A DNA stretch of 64,000 bases, from assembly GCF_029222965.1 (NCBI RefSeq), contig NZ_JARHUD010000003.1, forward strand, positions 186,001 through 250,000. Direction: 5' to 3'. Positions within the stretch are counted from its first letter, which is position 1; each line of letters starts with the position of its first letter. The stretch is from Aquibaculum arenosum (GTDB lineage: Bacteria; Pseudomonadota; Alphaproteobacteria; Kiloniellales; DSM-21159). Shown piece after piece: positions 54,995 through 64,000 of this stretch. Below the pieces are notes generated by a model that saw only the letters and a program-made list of their open reading frames with translations, made no database searches and had not been told where the DNA came from. Both the position numbers and the translations under genes were made by a program.

Positions 54995-56980
54995 TCACTC
55001 GGCCGGCGCCGGCTGAGCCGCTGCCTTGGCTGCCTTGCGCGGCGCCCCGACCCGCAGGCGGCGATCGCTGAGCGACACCAGGCCTCCGAGCGCCATGAAG
55101 GCGGCTCCGAACCAGATCCAGGGCACCAGCGGCTCGAGATAGAGCCGCAGGGTCCAGGCACCACCCGGCTGCGGGTCGCCGATGACGGCATAGAGATCAT
55201 AGAGGCCGTTGGTGCGGATGGCAGCCTGGGTGGTGTGCATTTCCTGCACAGGATAAAAGCGGCGTTCTGGATAGAGCGTGCCGAGCTCGCGCCCATCGCG
55301 CAGCAGGGTGAGCGGCGCGGTGTCACTCAGGTAGTTGGGGCCCTGGATGCGCTGGGCGCCGTCGAAACGGAAGCTGTAACCGCCCAGCGCCACCTCGTCG
55401 CCCGGGCGCACCACCCGCACCTCCTCCTGTTTCCAGGCCGAGGAGCCGATCATCCCGGCCATGGCCACGGCAAGCCCGGCGTGGGCCAGGCTCATGCCCC
55501 AGGCGGCGCGCGGCAGACCACGCGCCCGGCGCCAAGAGTCACCGGCAGGCACCCGGAAGAGACGCACCCGCTCACCCAGTTCCCACAGCGTGCCGAGAAA
55601 GAGCCAGACCGCCAGCCCCATGGCCAGGGCGGCCAGAACGGGCCCGCCCTCCTGAATGTACCAGGTGGCGGCCGCGGCCAGCACGGCGGCCAGCGCCACA
55701 AACTTGAGCCGCCCGAGCACCCCGGCCAGATCGGCCCGCTTCCAGGCCATCATCGGCCCGACCGCCATCACCGCCACGAGCGGCAGCATGATCGGCAGGA
55801 AAGTGGCGTTGAAGTAGGGCGGCCCCACGGAGAGCCGCCCGCCTGTGAAGGCTTCGACGAAGAGCGGATAGAAGGTGCCAAGCAGCACGGTCGCCGTAGC
55901 CGTGGCGAGCAGCAGGTTGTTCAGCACCAGCCCGCCTTCCCGGCTGACCGGCGCAAAAAGGCCGCCGGCCTTCAGGCTGGGTGCCCGCCAGGCGAAGAGC
56001 GCCAGAGAGCCACCTGCAGCGATCACGAGCAGCAGCAGGATGTAGAGCCCGCGCGTGGGATCGACGGCAAAGGCATGCACCGAGGTGAGCAAGCCCGAGC
56101 GCACCACGAAGGTGCCAAGCAGGGAGAGTGAGAAGGTGAGGATGGCCAGGAGGATGGTCCAGACCTTCAAGGCGTCGCGCTTTTCCACCACGATGGCCGA
56201 GTGCAGCAGCGCCGTGCCCAATAGCCAGGGCATGAAGGAGACATTCTCCACCGGGTCCCAGAACCACCAGCCGCCCCAGCCCAGTTCGTAGTAAGCCCAC
56301 CAGCTGCCCAGCGCGATTCCGCCGGTCAGGAAGGTCCAAGCCGCGAGCGTCCAGGGCCGCACCCAGCGCGCCCAGGCCGGATCGACCCGCCCCTCGAGCA
56401 GGGCGGCGATGGCAAAGGAGAAGGCGATGGAGAAGCCAACGTAACCCAGGTAGAGCAGCGGCGGATGGAAGGCGAGGCCAGGGTCCTGTAGCAGCGGATT
56501 GAGGTCGTTGCCGTCCAGCGGCGCCGGCCAGATCCGCTCGAAGGGGTTTGAGGTGAAGAGCATGAAGGTGAAGAAGCCGATGGCGACCCACGCCTGCACG
56601 CCCAGCACCCGCGCCTTCAGGCTGGGCGGCAGATTGCGCCCGAAGCCTGCCACCGCCGCCCCGAAGATGGTGAGGATCAGCACCCAGAGCAGCAGGGAAC
56701 CCTCGTGGTTGCCCCACACGCCGGTGACCTTGTAGAGCATCGGCTTGGCCGAGTGTGAGTTCTGGACCACGTTCAGCACGGTGAAGTCGCTGACCACATA
56801 GGCCCAGGTCAGTGCCGCGAAGGCCAGCACCGTGGCCGCGCACTGCAGGAAGGCAGCCGGACGGGCCACTGCCATCCAGTCGGCGCGACCGCGCGCAGCC
56901 CCGAGCATGGGCAGGCTGCCCTGCACCAGCGCCACCAGCAGCGCCAACACCAGGGTGAAGTGACCCAGCTCAGGAATCAC
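54995..56980 (-). CDS. ccmF: Heme lyase subunit CcmF
   Basis: Core of the heme-apocytochrome ligation complex, 661 residues, about 15 membrane helices. WAYYELGWGGWWFWDPVENVSFMPWL (WWD motif, split) and conserved His in KVTGVWGNHEGSLLLWV and the late ALAHAGLAVAM type segment (SLAHAGLAVAMAG) are present. A periplasmic domain precedes the last helix. It lies 3 nt after ccmE. Confidence 0.96.
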   Translation of the reverse strand: MIPELGHFTLVLALLVALVQGSLPMLGAARGRADWMAVARPAAFLQCAATVLAFAALTWAYVVSDFTVLNVVQNSHSAKPMLYKVTGVWGNHEGSLLLWVLILTIFGAAVAGFGRNLPPSLKARVLGVQAWVAIGFFTFMLFTSNPFERIWPAPLDGNDLNPLLQDPGLAFHPPLLYLGYVGFSIAFSFAIAALLEGRVDPAWARWVRPWTLAAWTFLTGGIALGSWWAYYELGWGGWWFWDPVENVSFMPWLLGTALLHSAIVVEKRDALKVWTILLAILTFSLSLLGTFVVRSGLLTSVHAFAVDPTRGLYILLLLVIAAGGSLALFAWRAPSLKAGGLFAPVSREGGLVLNNLLLATATATVLLGTFYPLFVEAFTGGRLSVGPPYFNATFLPIMLPLVAVMAVGPMMAWKRADLAGVLGRLKFVALAAVLAAAATWYIQEGGPVLAALAMGLAVWLFLGTLWELGERVRLFRVPAGDSWRRARGLPRAAWGMSLAHAGLAVAMAGMIGSSAWKQEEVRVVRPGDEVALGGYSFRFDGAQRIQGPNYLSDTAPLTLLRDGRELGTLYPERRFYPVQEMHTTQAAIRTNGLYDLYAVIGDPQPGGAWTLRLYLEPLVPWIWFGAAFMALGGLVSLSDRRLRVGAPRKAAKAAAQPAPAE

Positions 56981-56983
56981 CGC

Positions 56984-57451
56984 TCAGCCCCCGCTGCCCC
57001 GGGGTGGGCCTTCGCCGGACTCCGGGCGCCAGACCCCAGCGCGCTCCAGCGCATCGGCGACCTCGGAGGGCATGTAGTTCTCATCGTGGCGCGCCAGCAC
57101 CTCTTCCGCCTGGAACAGGCCGGCATCGGTCAGGCGCCCCTGGGCCACCACGCCCTGCCCTTCCCGGAAAAGATCCGGCAGGATGCCGCGGTAGGTGACC
57201 GGAACGGTGCTGGCAAAGTCGGTGACCCGGAAGGCCACACTGCCCTCCCCGTCCCGCTCGAGCGATCCCTCCTCCACGATGCCGCCGATGCGCAGCATGC
57301 GGCCGGGAGGCGGCGCCTCGCTGTGCAGGTCGGAGGGCGAGTAGAAGAAGAGCAGGTTGTCCTCGAAGGCGGTCAGCGCGAGCGCCGCGGCGGCGCCAAG
57401 GCACAACAGCCCCAGGCCAACGACCATCATGCGGCGGCGCTTGCGGGTCAT
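56984..57451 (-). CDS. ccmE: Heme chaperone CcmE
   Basis: Periplasmic heme carrier of 155 residues. An N-terminal anchor helix (about 9-27) precedes an OB-fold domain. The covalent heme-binding His122 with Tyr126 lies in LARHDENYMPSEV. The start is the ATG at 57451, which overlaps the end of ccmD by 4 nt. Confidence 0.95.
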   Translation of the reverse strand: MTRKRRRMMVVGLGLLCLGAAAALALTAFEDNLLFFYSPSDLHSEAPPPGRMLRIGGIVEEGSLERDGEGSVAFRVTDFASTVPVTYRGILPDLFREGQGVVAQGRLTDAGLFQAEEVLARHDENYMPSEVADALERAGVWRPESGEGPPRGSGG

Positions 57452-57645
57452 GTGCTTTCCCCCTTCTTGCTGCCCGCCCGCTGCCGGCGGTGGGGCGCGA
57501 GGGCGCGCAGGGAGTCCAACTCCCGCTCCCGCCGCTTCAATCCCTGACGCGCGCCAAAGAACAGCAGCCCGAGCACAAGCGCCGTCAGGGCGTAGCTGCC
57601 CCAAACGTAGAGCGCATAGCCGCCCATGGCGAGGTAGCCGCTCAT
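57448..57645 (-). CDS. ccmD: Heme exporter protein CcmD
   Basis: Small protein of 65 residues with one transmembrane helix (YALYVWGSYALTALVLGLLFFGAR in parts, about 10-33) and a basic cytoplasmic tail (GLKRRERELDSL). It helps release holo-CcmE from the CcmABC complex. It is packed between ccmC and ccmE with overlaps of 1 and 4 nt. Confidence 0.92.
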   Translation of the reverse strand: MSGYLAMGGYALYVWGSYALTALVLGLLFFGARQGLKRRERELDSLRALAPHRRQRAGSKKGEST

Positions 57646-58400
57646 CAGCGTCCCTCCACGGCCAGGCGGCCCAGTGCACGCAGCCGTGCGGCGAGCAGTT
57701 CACTGCGCATGCGCAGGATCAGCACCACCACGTAGAACAGCGTGAACGCCAAGGCCATGACCAGCAGCGGCCAGAGCATGGAACTGTGAATGGCGGGCGT
57801 GCCGATCCGGCTGACACTGGCCGGCTGATGCAAGGTGTTCCACCAGTCGACCGAAAACTTGATGATTGGCAAGTTGACCACACCCACCAGGGCCAGCACG
57901 GCCCCGGCCCGGCGGCCGCGTTCCTCATTCTCAAAGGCGTTGGAGAGCGCCATGTAGCCCAAATAGAGGAAAAAGAGGATCAGCACCGAGGTGAGCCGTG
58001 CGTCCCAGACCCACCAGGTGCCCCACATGGGCTTGCCCCAGAGCGAGCCGGTGGCGAGCGCCAGGAAGGTGAAGGCCGCACCGATGGGCGCGCTGGCCTG
58101 GGCTGCCACCCCGGCCAAAGGATGACGCCAGATCAACAAGGACGCGCTGGCCAATGCAAGATTGAGATAGACGAAGAGTGCCATCCAGGCCGCGGGTACG
58201 TGCACGTACATGATGCGTACGGACTGGCCCTGCTGATAGTCAGCGGGAGAGAGCGCGAGCGCGCCGACCAATCCAGCAGTCAAGGCAAGCAGCATGGTCC
58301 CGAAACACCAGGGATAGATGCGGTCAGCAAAGCGCAAAAAGCGCCCCGGATTGGCGAGGCGGTGCAGATTGGCGCTTCTGGCGGTGGTGGTGTCGGTCAC
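57645..58400 (-). CDS. ccmC: Heme exporter/handling protein CcmC
   Basis: Six-helix membrane protein of 251 residues that loads heme on CcmE. The tryptophan-rich WWD motif is GKPMWGTWWVWDARLTS; heme-ligand His lie in IMYVHVPAAWMA and AIHSSMLWPL. It starts 163 nt after ccmB; that gap holds no ORF and possibly a weak internal promoter. Confidence 0.95.
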   Translation of the reverse strand: MTDTTTARSANLHRLANPGRFLRFADRIYPWCFGTMLLALTAGLVGALALSPADYQQGQSVRIMYVHVPAAWMALFVYLNLALASASLLIWRHPLAGVAAQASAPIGAAFTFLALATGSLWGKPMWGTWWVWDARLTSVLILFFLYLGYMALSNAFENEERGRRAGAVLALVGVVNLPIIKFSVDWWNTLHQPASVSRIGTPAIHSSMLWPLLVMALAFTLFYVVVLILRMRSELLAARLRALGRLAVEGR

Positions 58401-58563
58401 TGCTTCTCAGCCGAAGTCCTGCAGGCGCGTGGCGGCAGCCGGCCCGATCGCAGGCTCCGCAGAGGAGCCATCCGGGCCAACCGGGGTTCGGGCTTTGCAT
58501 TCGGGGCGTAAAATGGCCTGTTGTACCCCTCAGGTCCAGCCAAATGCCGCAGGAAAGGCCGCG

Positions 58564-59229
58564 TCATTCCGCCGCTTGACGCAACCCTGCCCCCCCGGCA
58601 ACGGCAGCCACCGGCAGGGCGATCAGCAAGAGCGCTCCCAGCAGAAGCAGGTGGGGACGCGCCGGCAGCCCCGCAAGCGTGGCATCCACCGCTGCTGTGC
58701 CGAATATCAGCACCGGCACGGCCAGTGGCAGCACCAGCAGCGGCAGCAGCACGCCGCCGCGCCGCGCGCCCAGGCAGAGCGCAGCCCCGGTGGCGCCGAA
58801 GAGCGAGAGCGCCGGCGTGCCCAGGAGCAGGCTGGCCAGGAGCACGAGATAGCCTCCCGGCGGCAGGGTGTAGAGCAGCCCCACCAGCGGTGCCGCCAGC
58901 ACGAGCGGCAGCCCCGTTGTCAGCCAGTGGGCCGTGGCCTTGGCCAGCACCAGAGCTTCCGCCGGCAGCGGCGAGAGCAGCAGCAGGTCGAGGCTGCCAT
59001 CCTCCTGCTCCAGGGCAAAAAGACGCTCCAGGGAGAGCAGCAGCGCCAGCAGCGCAGCCACCCAGACCACGCCCGGCCCGATGCGCAGCAATAGGTTGGG
59101 CTCGGGCCCCAAAGCGAAGGGAAAGAGTGCCGCCACCAGCAGAAAAAAGGACACGGCGAGGAAGAGATCGCCACGCTGCCGCCAGGCAAGCTGCAGATCG
59201 CGGGCGACGAGCGCAAACCAGGGGCTCAT
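58564..59229 (-). CDS. ccmB: Heme exporter membrane protein CcmB
   Basis: ABC permease partner of CcmA, 221 residues, six hydrophobic helices. The family signatures LFALEQEDGSLDLLLLSPLP and the N-terminal ARDLQLAWRQRGD are clear. It overlaps ccmA by 4 nt. The role is energising release of heme-loaded CcmE. Confidence 0.94.
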   Translation of the reverse strand: MSPWFALVARDLQLAWRQRGDLFLAVSFFLLVAALFPFALGPEPNLLLRIGPGVVWVAALLALLLSLERLFALEQEDGSLDLLLLSPLPAEALVLAKATAHWLTTGLPLVLAAPLVGLLYTLPPGGYLVLLASLLLGTPALSLFGATGAALCLGARRGGVLLPLLVLPLAVPVLIFGTAAVDATLAGLPARPHLLLLGALLLIALPVAAVAGGAGLRQAAE

Positions 59230-59882
59230 GCCAGCAGCGCCTCGGCGTCAGGGGCCCGGGGTCGATAATGGGCGAGATCCAGGCGCTGCGCCCGGTCGGT
59301 CACACCCGGCAGGGCTTGGTGCGTCGCCATCACGAGATTGCCGCCGGCCGCCCGATGCCGGGCGATGGCCGCCACCAGCGCCTTCTGGGAGGCCGTGTCG
59401 AGGCCCACGGTCGGTTCGTCCAGCAGCCACAGGGGTCCGGGCGATACGGTGAGGCGCGCCAGTGCCAGACGGCGGCGCTGCCCGGCCGATAGCAGGCGTC
59501 CTGGCCGATCGGCCAGGGCCTCCAGGGCAAAGGCTTTCAAGGCCTCCTCCACCAGGCGGTGTGGCTGTGCATGAAGCTTCGTCCAGAAGGCAAGGTCTTC
59601 GCGCGGGGTGAGCGGTGCCTTGATGGCATCCTGATGCCCGAGATAGCGCGTGCGGGCACGATGCAGGTCGGGATCCTTGGCCACGGGAACACCCTGCCAG
59701 CGCAGCTCGCCAACCGCCGGCGGAATGTAACCGGCCAGAAGTCGCAGCAGACTCGACTTGCCCGACCCGTTGGGCCCGACGAGCAGCAGCGCGTCACCCG
59801 CGTCGAGGGTGAAATCGAGATGTGCAAAAACCGGCCAGCCTCCCCGCAGGCAGCCAAGGTCATAGCCTTCGAACTGGCTCAC
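59226..59882 (-). CDS. ccmA: Heme exporter ATPase CcmA
   Basis: ATPase of 218 residues. Walker A is VGPNGSGKSSLLRLLAG, the signature is LSAGQRRRLALARL (the LSxGQ variant usual in CcmA), Walker B is LWLLDEPTVGLD and the switch His is MATHQALPG. Start at GTG 59882, with AAGGAGC 6 nt upstream. It is the first gene of the ccmABCDEFGHI operon. Confidence 0.94.
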   Translation of the reverse strand: MSQFEGYDLGCLRGGWPVFAHLDFTLDAGDALLLVGPNGSGKSSLLRLLAGYIPPAVGELRWQGVPVAKDPDLHRARTRYLGHQDAIKAPLTPREDLAFWTKLHAQPHRLVEEALKAFALEALADRPGRLLSAGQRRRLALARLTVSPGPLWLLDEPTVGLDTASQKALVAAIARHRAAGGNLVMATHQALPGVTDRAQRLDLAHYRPRAPDAEALLA

Positions 59883-60237
59883 TTCGGGCTCCTTGCTGCA
59901 TTGGCCAGAACGCTCTGGCCGCGCGTCGGCGCCTGATAACAGATCACAAGCCCAGGCCAAAGGGGCGAAGGCTCCGTTGTCGGGGGCAGCGCAAGGCAAG
60001 TTGCAGCAGGAAAGGGAGAAGGCGCGAAAGAAAAAAGCGGCCGCCGGGGGTCGGAGCCGGCGGCCGCTCGAGCCGATCTATGCTTGGGGGGCATTTCGAG
60101 GTCGACCGGCAAACCTCTGACAGAGAGGGGAAGTCTCCGTAGGATTGAAGTTAAGCCTCGATTGTGGTGCCCATTTGCTCCGAATAAGGCGGAATTGTGA
60201 TTCCGGCGAGCGGTGCGTACGCCTGTGAGTGCGGGCA
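59883..60237. other. Gene-free stretch between mnmE and ccmA
   Basis: A 355-nt gap without a credible gene. It holds a strong minus-strand terminator (60027-60067), two small hairpins on the mnmE side (60114-60128 and 60191-60204) and about 145 nt of ccmA leader in which I could not find clear promoter boxes. Confidence 0.55.
60027..60067 (-). terminator. Strong Rho-independent terminator downstream of mnmE
   Basis: An 11-bp perfect GC stem (60037-60047 with 60057-60067) with a 9-nt loop. On the minus strand it is followed by six T (60036-60031). It lies 170 nt after the mnmE stop and shields ccmA from read-through. Confidence 0.92.
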
Positions 60238-61590
60238 TCACTTGCCGATGCAGAAATCGCGAAAGATGATGTCGAGCAAGGCCTCGACATCAACCCGGCC
60301 CACGATGCGGCCCAGCGCGCGCAGGGCCAGGCGCAGATCCTCGGCAAACAGCGCGGTTTCGCCAGCTTGCGCCGCCCTGGCCAAAGCCTCGGCACAGTCT
60401 GCTACCGCCGCACGCTGGCGCGCCCGTGTGAGCAGAGGCGCCTCGCCGGCATGCTCGAAACGAGCCTCAACCAGAGTCAGTAGGCGGCGCTCCAGTTCGG
60501 CCAGGCCAGCGCCGCTGCGTGCCGACAGCGAGAGCGCGGGAACGCCGTCCAGACTGTCCGGCAGATTCCCCTCGACCAGATCGACCTTGTTCCAGAGCAC
60601 CAGGCTGTCGCGATCGAGCAGCGCAAAGCTAGCCGGATCCGGTGCCGCAGCCTCGGCGGCGTCGAAAACCAGCAGCTTGATGTCTGCGGCTTCGGCCCGG
60701 GCCAGGCTGCGGCGGATGCCCTCGGCTTCCACGGGATCCAAGTTGCTCTCTTCCGGCGCGGCCCGCAGGCCGGCGGTGTCGGCTAGCAGGAGGGGATAGC
60801 CGCCCAGATCCAGCGCCACTTCCACCACGTCCCGGGTGGTGCCGGCCCGCTCGGAGACGATGGCGGCATCGCGGCGGGCCAGGGCGTTGAGCAGGCTCGA
60901 CTTGCCGGCGTTGGGCGGACCCAGCAGGGCGACGCGCAGCCCCTCGCGCAATCGCTCGCCCGTCGGCGGCGACTCCAACAGCGCGACCAGTTCGCTCCGC
61001 AGCATCTCAGCATCGCGCGCGGCTTCCGGCAGCAGCTCGTCCGGCAGTTCCTCGTCAGCGAAGTCGATGGCCGCTTCCACCCGGGCCAGGATGCGGGTTA
61101 AGCGCGCGGACCAGTCGGCCACCGCCCGGCCTAGCAGCCCTTCGGCCTGCGCCAGCGCCTGGCGGCGCTGGGCTTCCGTGTCGGCATCTATGAGATCGGC
61201 CAGACCCTCCACCGCCGCCAGGTCGAGCCGGCCGTTGTCGAAGGCCCGGCGGGTGAACTCACCCGCCTCTGCCAGCCGCAAGCCTGGCAGGCTCGCCAGA
61301 GCCTCAAGCAGCGCAGTGAGAACGGCGCGGCCACCGTGGACCTGAAACTCCGCCATATCCTCGCCGGTGAAGGAACCCGGCCCCGGAAACCAGAGCACCA
61401 GACCATGATCGATCACCCGCCCGTCGCCCGGGTGGCGCAGCGCCCGCAGGCTCGCGCGTCGGGGTTCGGGCAGATCGCCAGCCAACGCGCGGACAGCAGC
61501 CGCGGTGGCGGGTCCTGAGCAACGTACCACCGCCACCCCAGCGCGCCCCTGCCCGCTCGACAGCGCAAAGAGTGTGTCCTCAGCGCTCAC
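60238..61590 (-). CDS. mnmE: tRNA uridine-5-carboxymethylaminomethyl modification GTPase MnmE
   Basis: GTPase that with MnmG modifies the wobble uridine of tRNAs, 450 residues. The N-terminal tetrahydrofolate-binding domain (about 1-120) is followed by an alpha domain holding a G domain: GPPNAGKSSLLNAL, DTAGLR and WNKVDL. The C-terminal catalytic Cys is in FRDFCIGK. mnmG is not in the window. The start is an ATG at 61590. Confidence 0.96.
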   Translation of the reverse strand: MSAEDTLFALSSGQGRAGVAVVRCSGPATAAAVRALAGDLPEPRRASLRALRHPGDGRVIDHGLVLWFPGPGSFTGEDMAEFQVHGGRAVLTALLEALASLPGLRLAEAGEFTRRAFDNGRLDLAAVEGLADLIDADTEAQRRQALAQAEGLLGRAVADWSARLTRILARVEAAIDFADEELPDELLPEAARDAEMLRSELVALLESPPTGERLREGLRVALLGPPNAGKSSLLNALARRDAAIVSERAGTTRDVVEVALDLGGYPLLLADTAGLRAAPEESNLDPVEAEGIRRSLARAEAADIKLLVFDAAEAAAPDPASFALLDRDSLVLWNKVDLVEGNLPDSLDGVPALSLSARSGAGLAELERRLLTLVEARFEHAGEAPLLTRARQRAAVADCAEALARAAQAGETALFAEDLRLALRALGRIVGRVDVEALLDIIFRDFCIGK

Positions 61591-61645
61591 GGCACTTCAC
61601 ACAAGTGGTACAGCATGAAACTAGGCGCAGGAGAGAAAGACGCAA

Positions 61646-61924
61646 TCACTCCCCGCTCTTGCCGCTCTTGCCACCCTTCCCGCCACCGCCGGTGGCCGCC
61701 GCGGCCATCTGGTTCCAGAAGTTCTTTTGCAGCTCTTCCCATCCCTGCAAAGAGGCCGGCAGCCAGGTTTTGAGCAAGGTTTCCGGCTCACTGGCCTGCA
61801 GGGCCTTGCGCATGCGCTGCTGGATTTCCTCCATCAAGGCCTCCTGCATCGGCGCCACGTCCGGCAGACCGAGAAAGGAGCGGGCCTCTTGGGCGGTGCA
61901 GTCGATATCGATGGTGATCTTCAT
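61646..61924 (-). CDS. DUF6489 family small protein
   Basis: Conserved alphaproteobacterial protein of 92 residues, function unknown. The body is helical (MKITIDIDCTAQEARSFLGL, then EEIQQRMRKALQ) and the tail is a Gly-Lys-Ser low-complexity stretch (GGGGKGGKSGKSGE). The N-terminal DIDCTAQEARSFLGLPDV and a WNQM near residue 70 are the recognisable family features. It may bind polyhydroxybutyrate granules or nucleic acid, but nothing shown here proves a role. It lies upstream of mnmE by 55 nt. Confidence 0.75.
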   Translation of the reverse strand: MKITIDIDCTAQEARSFLGLPDVAPMQEALMEEIQQRMRKALQASEPETLLKTWLPASLQGWEELQKNFWNQMAAAATGGGGKGGKSGKSGE

Positions 61925-62037
61925 GACCAGATGCCTCCCGGGCTTGAGAGCGGGCGGTGCCGCCCCTCATATAACCCTCACGCGATCCGTCGGCAAAGCC
62001 CGGCGACCCAATCACCAGCCGCCGAAGGGATGTCGCC

Positions 62038-64000
62038 ATGAGCCGCAACCGCCTCGCATGGGAAAGCAGCCCCTATCTGCAGCAGCACGCCGACAATCCT
62101 GTGGACTGGTATCCCTGGGGCGAGGAGGCCCTGGCGCTGGCCCGCAAGGAGAACAAACCGATCCTGCTCTCAGTGGGCTATGCCGCCTGCCACTGGTGCC
62201 ACGTCATGGCGCACGAAAGCTTCGAGAACCCCGAGATCGCAGAGCTGATGAATGCCCACTTCGTCAACATCAAGCTCGATCGTGAGGAGCGGCCGGATCT
62301 CGACCACCTCTATCAGCAGGCGCTGGCGCTGCTTGGTGAGCAGGGCGGCTGGCCGCTCACCATGTTCCTGACGCCGAGCGCCGCGCCCTTCTGGGGCGGG
62401 ACCTACTTCCCGCGCGAGCCGCGCTACGGCCGTCCGGGCTTCGCCCAGGTGCTGAACGCCGTCTCCGAGGCCTTTCACCAGAGACCGGAGGCCGTGGGCC
62501 AGAACGTCGAGGCGCTCACCGAGGCGCTGGAGCGCCTGGCACAGCCGGAAGGCGGGTCCGAAATCACCGCCGAGCAGCGCATGGCGCAGGCCCGGCGGCT
62601 GCTGCGCGAGATCGACCCCTTCGAAGGCGGCTTCGGTCGGGCGCCTAAGTTTCCCCAGCCGATGATCCTCAAGCTGCTCTGGTACGCCTGGCACGCCAGC
62701 GGCGACCCTGCCTTCCGCCAGGCGGTAGAGCTTTCCCTGCGCAAGATGAGCCAGGGTGGGATCTACGATCACCTGGGCGGCGGCTTTGCCCGCTACAGCA
62801 CGGACAATCGCTGGCTGGTGCCACACTTCGAGAAGATGCTCTACGACAATGCGCAGCTGCTCGATCTGCTGAACTGGGCCTGGCAGGCCGGCCGGGATCC
62901 ACTGTTCGAGCAGCGGGCTAAGGAGACCGTGGCCTGGATGCTGCGCGAGATGCAGGCAGAAGACCGGCCCGGCGGGGTGCCCTGTGGCGGCTTTGCCGCC
63001 AGCCTGGATGCCGACAGTGAGGGGGAAGAGGGCCGCTTCTACGTCTGGAGCGAGGCGGAGATCGACGCCCTACTCGGCGATAAGGCCGCCTTCTTCAAGG
63101 ATCACTACGACGTGAGCGCGGCAGGCAACTGGGAGGGCAAGGTCATCCTGAACCGCTCCCACCGCCCCGACCTGCTGGATCCGGCCGCAGAAGCGGTGCT
63201 GGCCGAATGCCGCGCGCGCCTGTTCGAGGCCCGCGAGAGCCGACCGCACCCGGGCTGGGACGACAAGGTCTTGGCGGACTGGAACGGCCTGACCATCGCC
63301 GCGCTTGCCCGCGCCGCCGGTCCCTTCCAGCAGCCGGAATGGCTGCAGGCGGCGCAAGCAGCTTTCGACTTCGTGGTGAGCGAAATGGATGAAGGCGGAC
63401 GGCTGTTTCATGCCTGGCGCCACGGGCAGCGCAAGCATGCGGCCACCCTGGACGACTACGCCCAGATGGCCGAAGCCGCCCTGGCACTGGAAGAGGCCAC
63501 CGGCGAGGCGCGCTATCGCCAGCAGGCACTGGTCTGGGTCGAGACGGCGCTGGCCCACTTCTGGGATGAGGAAAAGGGAGGCTTCTTCCTGACCGCCGAC
63601 GATGCGCGCGATCTCGTCGTGCGGCCCAAGCATGCCCAGGACAACGCGACGCCGGCGGGCAACGGCACGATGGCCGCGGTGCTGGCGCGTCTCTGGCACC
63701 TGTCGGGCGAGCCGCGCTGGCGCGAGGCGGCCGAGCGCAGCCTTGCCGCCTTCTCCGGCGAGATGGAACGCAGCCTGTTTGCCTTTCCCGGCATCATCCT
63801 GTCCAGCGCGATGCTGGAGGACGCGCTTCAGCTGGTCATTGTCGGCCGGCGCGAGGACGAGGAGACGCGAATCCTGATCCAGGCTGCTCAGTGCGGTCGT
63901 CCCGACCTGGTGCTTCAGGTGGTGGAGGACACCAGTGTCCTTCCCGCCGGACATCCAGCTGCCGGAAAGGGCGCACTTGCCGGCCAGGCCACGGCCTTTC
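62038..64000 (+). CDS. Thioredoxin domain-containing protein YyaL/DUF255 (5' part)
   Basis: The open frame runs off the window end; 654 codons are visible of a family that is usually about 680 residues. The N-terminal DUF255 thioredoxin-like domain opens with [21 protein letters not shown] and holds C51-HW-C54 in [16 protein letters not shown]. The (alpha/alpha)6 barrel domain follows ([58 protein letters not shown]). GAAGGGA lies 7 nt before the ATG. The cellular role of this family, related to human SPATA20, is unclear. Confidence 0.93.
   Translation, partial: MSRNRLAWESSPYLQQHADNPVDWYPWGEEALALARKENKPILLSVGYAACHWCHVMAHESFENPEIAELMNAHFVNIKLDREERPDLDHLYQQALALLGEQGGWPLTMFLTPSAAPFWGGTYFPREPRYGRPGFAQVLNAVSEAFHQRPEAVGQNVEALTEALERLAQPEGGSEITAEQRMAQARRLLREIDPFEGGFGRAPKFPQPMILKLLWYAWHASGDPAFRQAVELSLRKMSQGGIYDHLGGGFARYSTDNRWLVPHFEKMLYDNAQLLDLLNWAWQAGRDPLFEQRAKETVAWMLREMQAEDRPGGVPCGGFAASLDADSEGEEGRFYVWSEAEIDALLGDKAAFFKDHYDVSAAGNWEGKVILNRSHRPDLLDPAAEAVLAECRARLFEARESRPHPGWDDKVLADWNGLTIAALARAAGPFQQPEWLQAAQAAFDFVVSEMDEGGRLFHAWRHGQRKHAATLDDYAQMAEAALALEEATGEARYRQQALVWVETALAHFWDEEKGGFFLTADDARDLVVRPKHAQDNATPAGNGTMAAVLARLWHLSGEPRWREAAERSLAAFSGEMERSLFAFPGIILSSAMLEDALQLVIVGRREDEETRILIQAAQCGRPDLVLQVVEDTSVLPAGHPAAGKGALAGQATAF

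Noticed and set aside
59879-60241. 120-codon minus-strand frame across the mnmE-ccmA gap
   Set aside because: It runs straight through the strong terminator at 60027-60067 and has no domain or ribosome-binding site.

Overview
The window is GC-rich, densely packed bacterial chromosome. It looks alphaproteobacterial, probably from the broad Rhodospirillales/Kiloniellales group. The reasons are the murJ ... trpS - usp - nfuA block, the TIGR02186 and DUF6489 families, two CTTGAc/a-N17-CCATcT heat-shock-type promoters, a complete ccmA-to-I cytochrome c maturation operon, and acetoacetyl-CoA/PHB genes. This placement is inference from gene content; no search was run. No phage, insertion sequence, CRISPR array, rRNA or conventional defence island was seen.

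Layout. 1-3.1 kb: end of mltA, nnrU, murJ. 3.1-8.2 kb: a vitamin B12 uptake locus under a cobalamin riboswitch (btuB-F-C-D), sitting between murJ and trpS. 8.2-14.1 kb: trpS, a TSUP permease with a TIGR02186 protein, usp, nfuA and a DUF418 membrane protein. 14.1-15.8 kb: a GNAT acetyltransferase convergent with an Ada-like alkyltransferase. 16.1-20.5 kb: ugpBAEC glycerol-3-phosphate importer. 20.5-22.5 kb: hslVU. 22.6-23.8 kb: a MerR regulator and a short CDF metal exporter, divergent around a MerR-type operator. 23.8-26.8 kb: polar amino acid ABC importer. 26.9-30.9 kb: gpmA, a methyltransferase/MFS pair and a DMT permease. 31.1-35.3 kb: TRAP transporter plus FAD amine oxidoreductase. 35.4-36.1 kb: ParE/RHH toxin-antitoxin 20 nt behind tRNA-Arg(CCU). 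36.2-40.7 kb: proline iminopeptidase, SNase-like protein, hisI, an unknown anchored protein and two arsenosugar-type glycosyltransferases. 40.6-45.5 kb: aacS, two tandem EamA permeases, phaB. 45.6-49.3 kb: uvrB and ahpC-ahpD. 49.4-52.6 kb: a second polar amino acid ABC importer. 52.7-59.9 kb: ccmABCDEFGHI. 60.2-64 kb: mnmE, a DUF6489 protein and the start of a YyaL/DUF255 thioredoxin-domain protein that runs off the window.

How it works together. Importers dominate: B12, glycerol-3-phosphate, two amino acid ABC systems and one TRAP system. The FAD oxidoreductase probably works on the TRAP substrate. aacS and phaB interconvert acetoacetate, acetoacetyl-CoA and 3-hydroxybutyryl-CoA. hslVU and nfuA share RpoH-like promoters, suggesting a joint stress response. 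ahpC/ahpD form a peroxide reductase system.

The most interesting unexplained signal is a family of dispersed palindromic repeats (761-813, 9491-9572, 22465-22603, 45518-45654). They lie in intergenic gaps just after gene ends. They share an end motif near GATCCGGTCTA and a hairpin whose arms change in a compensating way between copies. Two copies are composite elements with a second palindromic module. Other points worth checking are a possible leaderless hslV mRNA, a short CGA-rich upstream ORF before the GNAT gene, GlpR-like operators before ugpB, and a structured mnmE 3' region ending in a very strong terminator.
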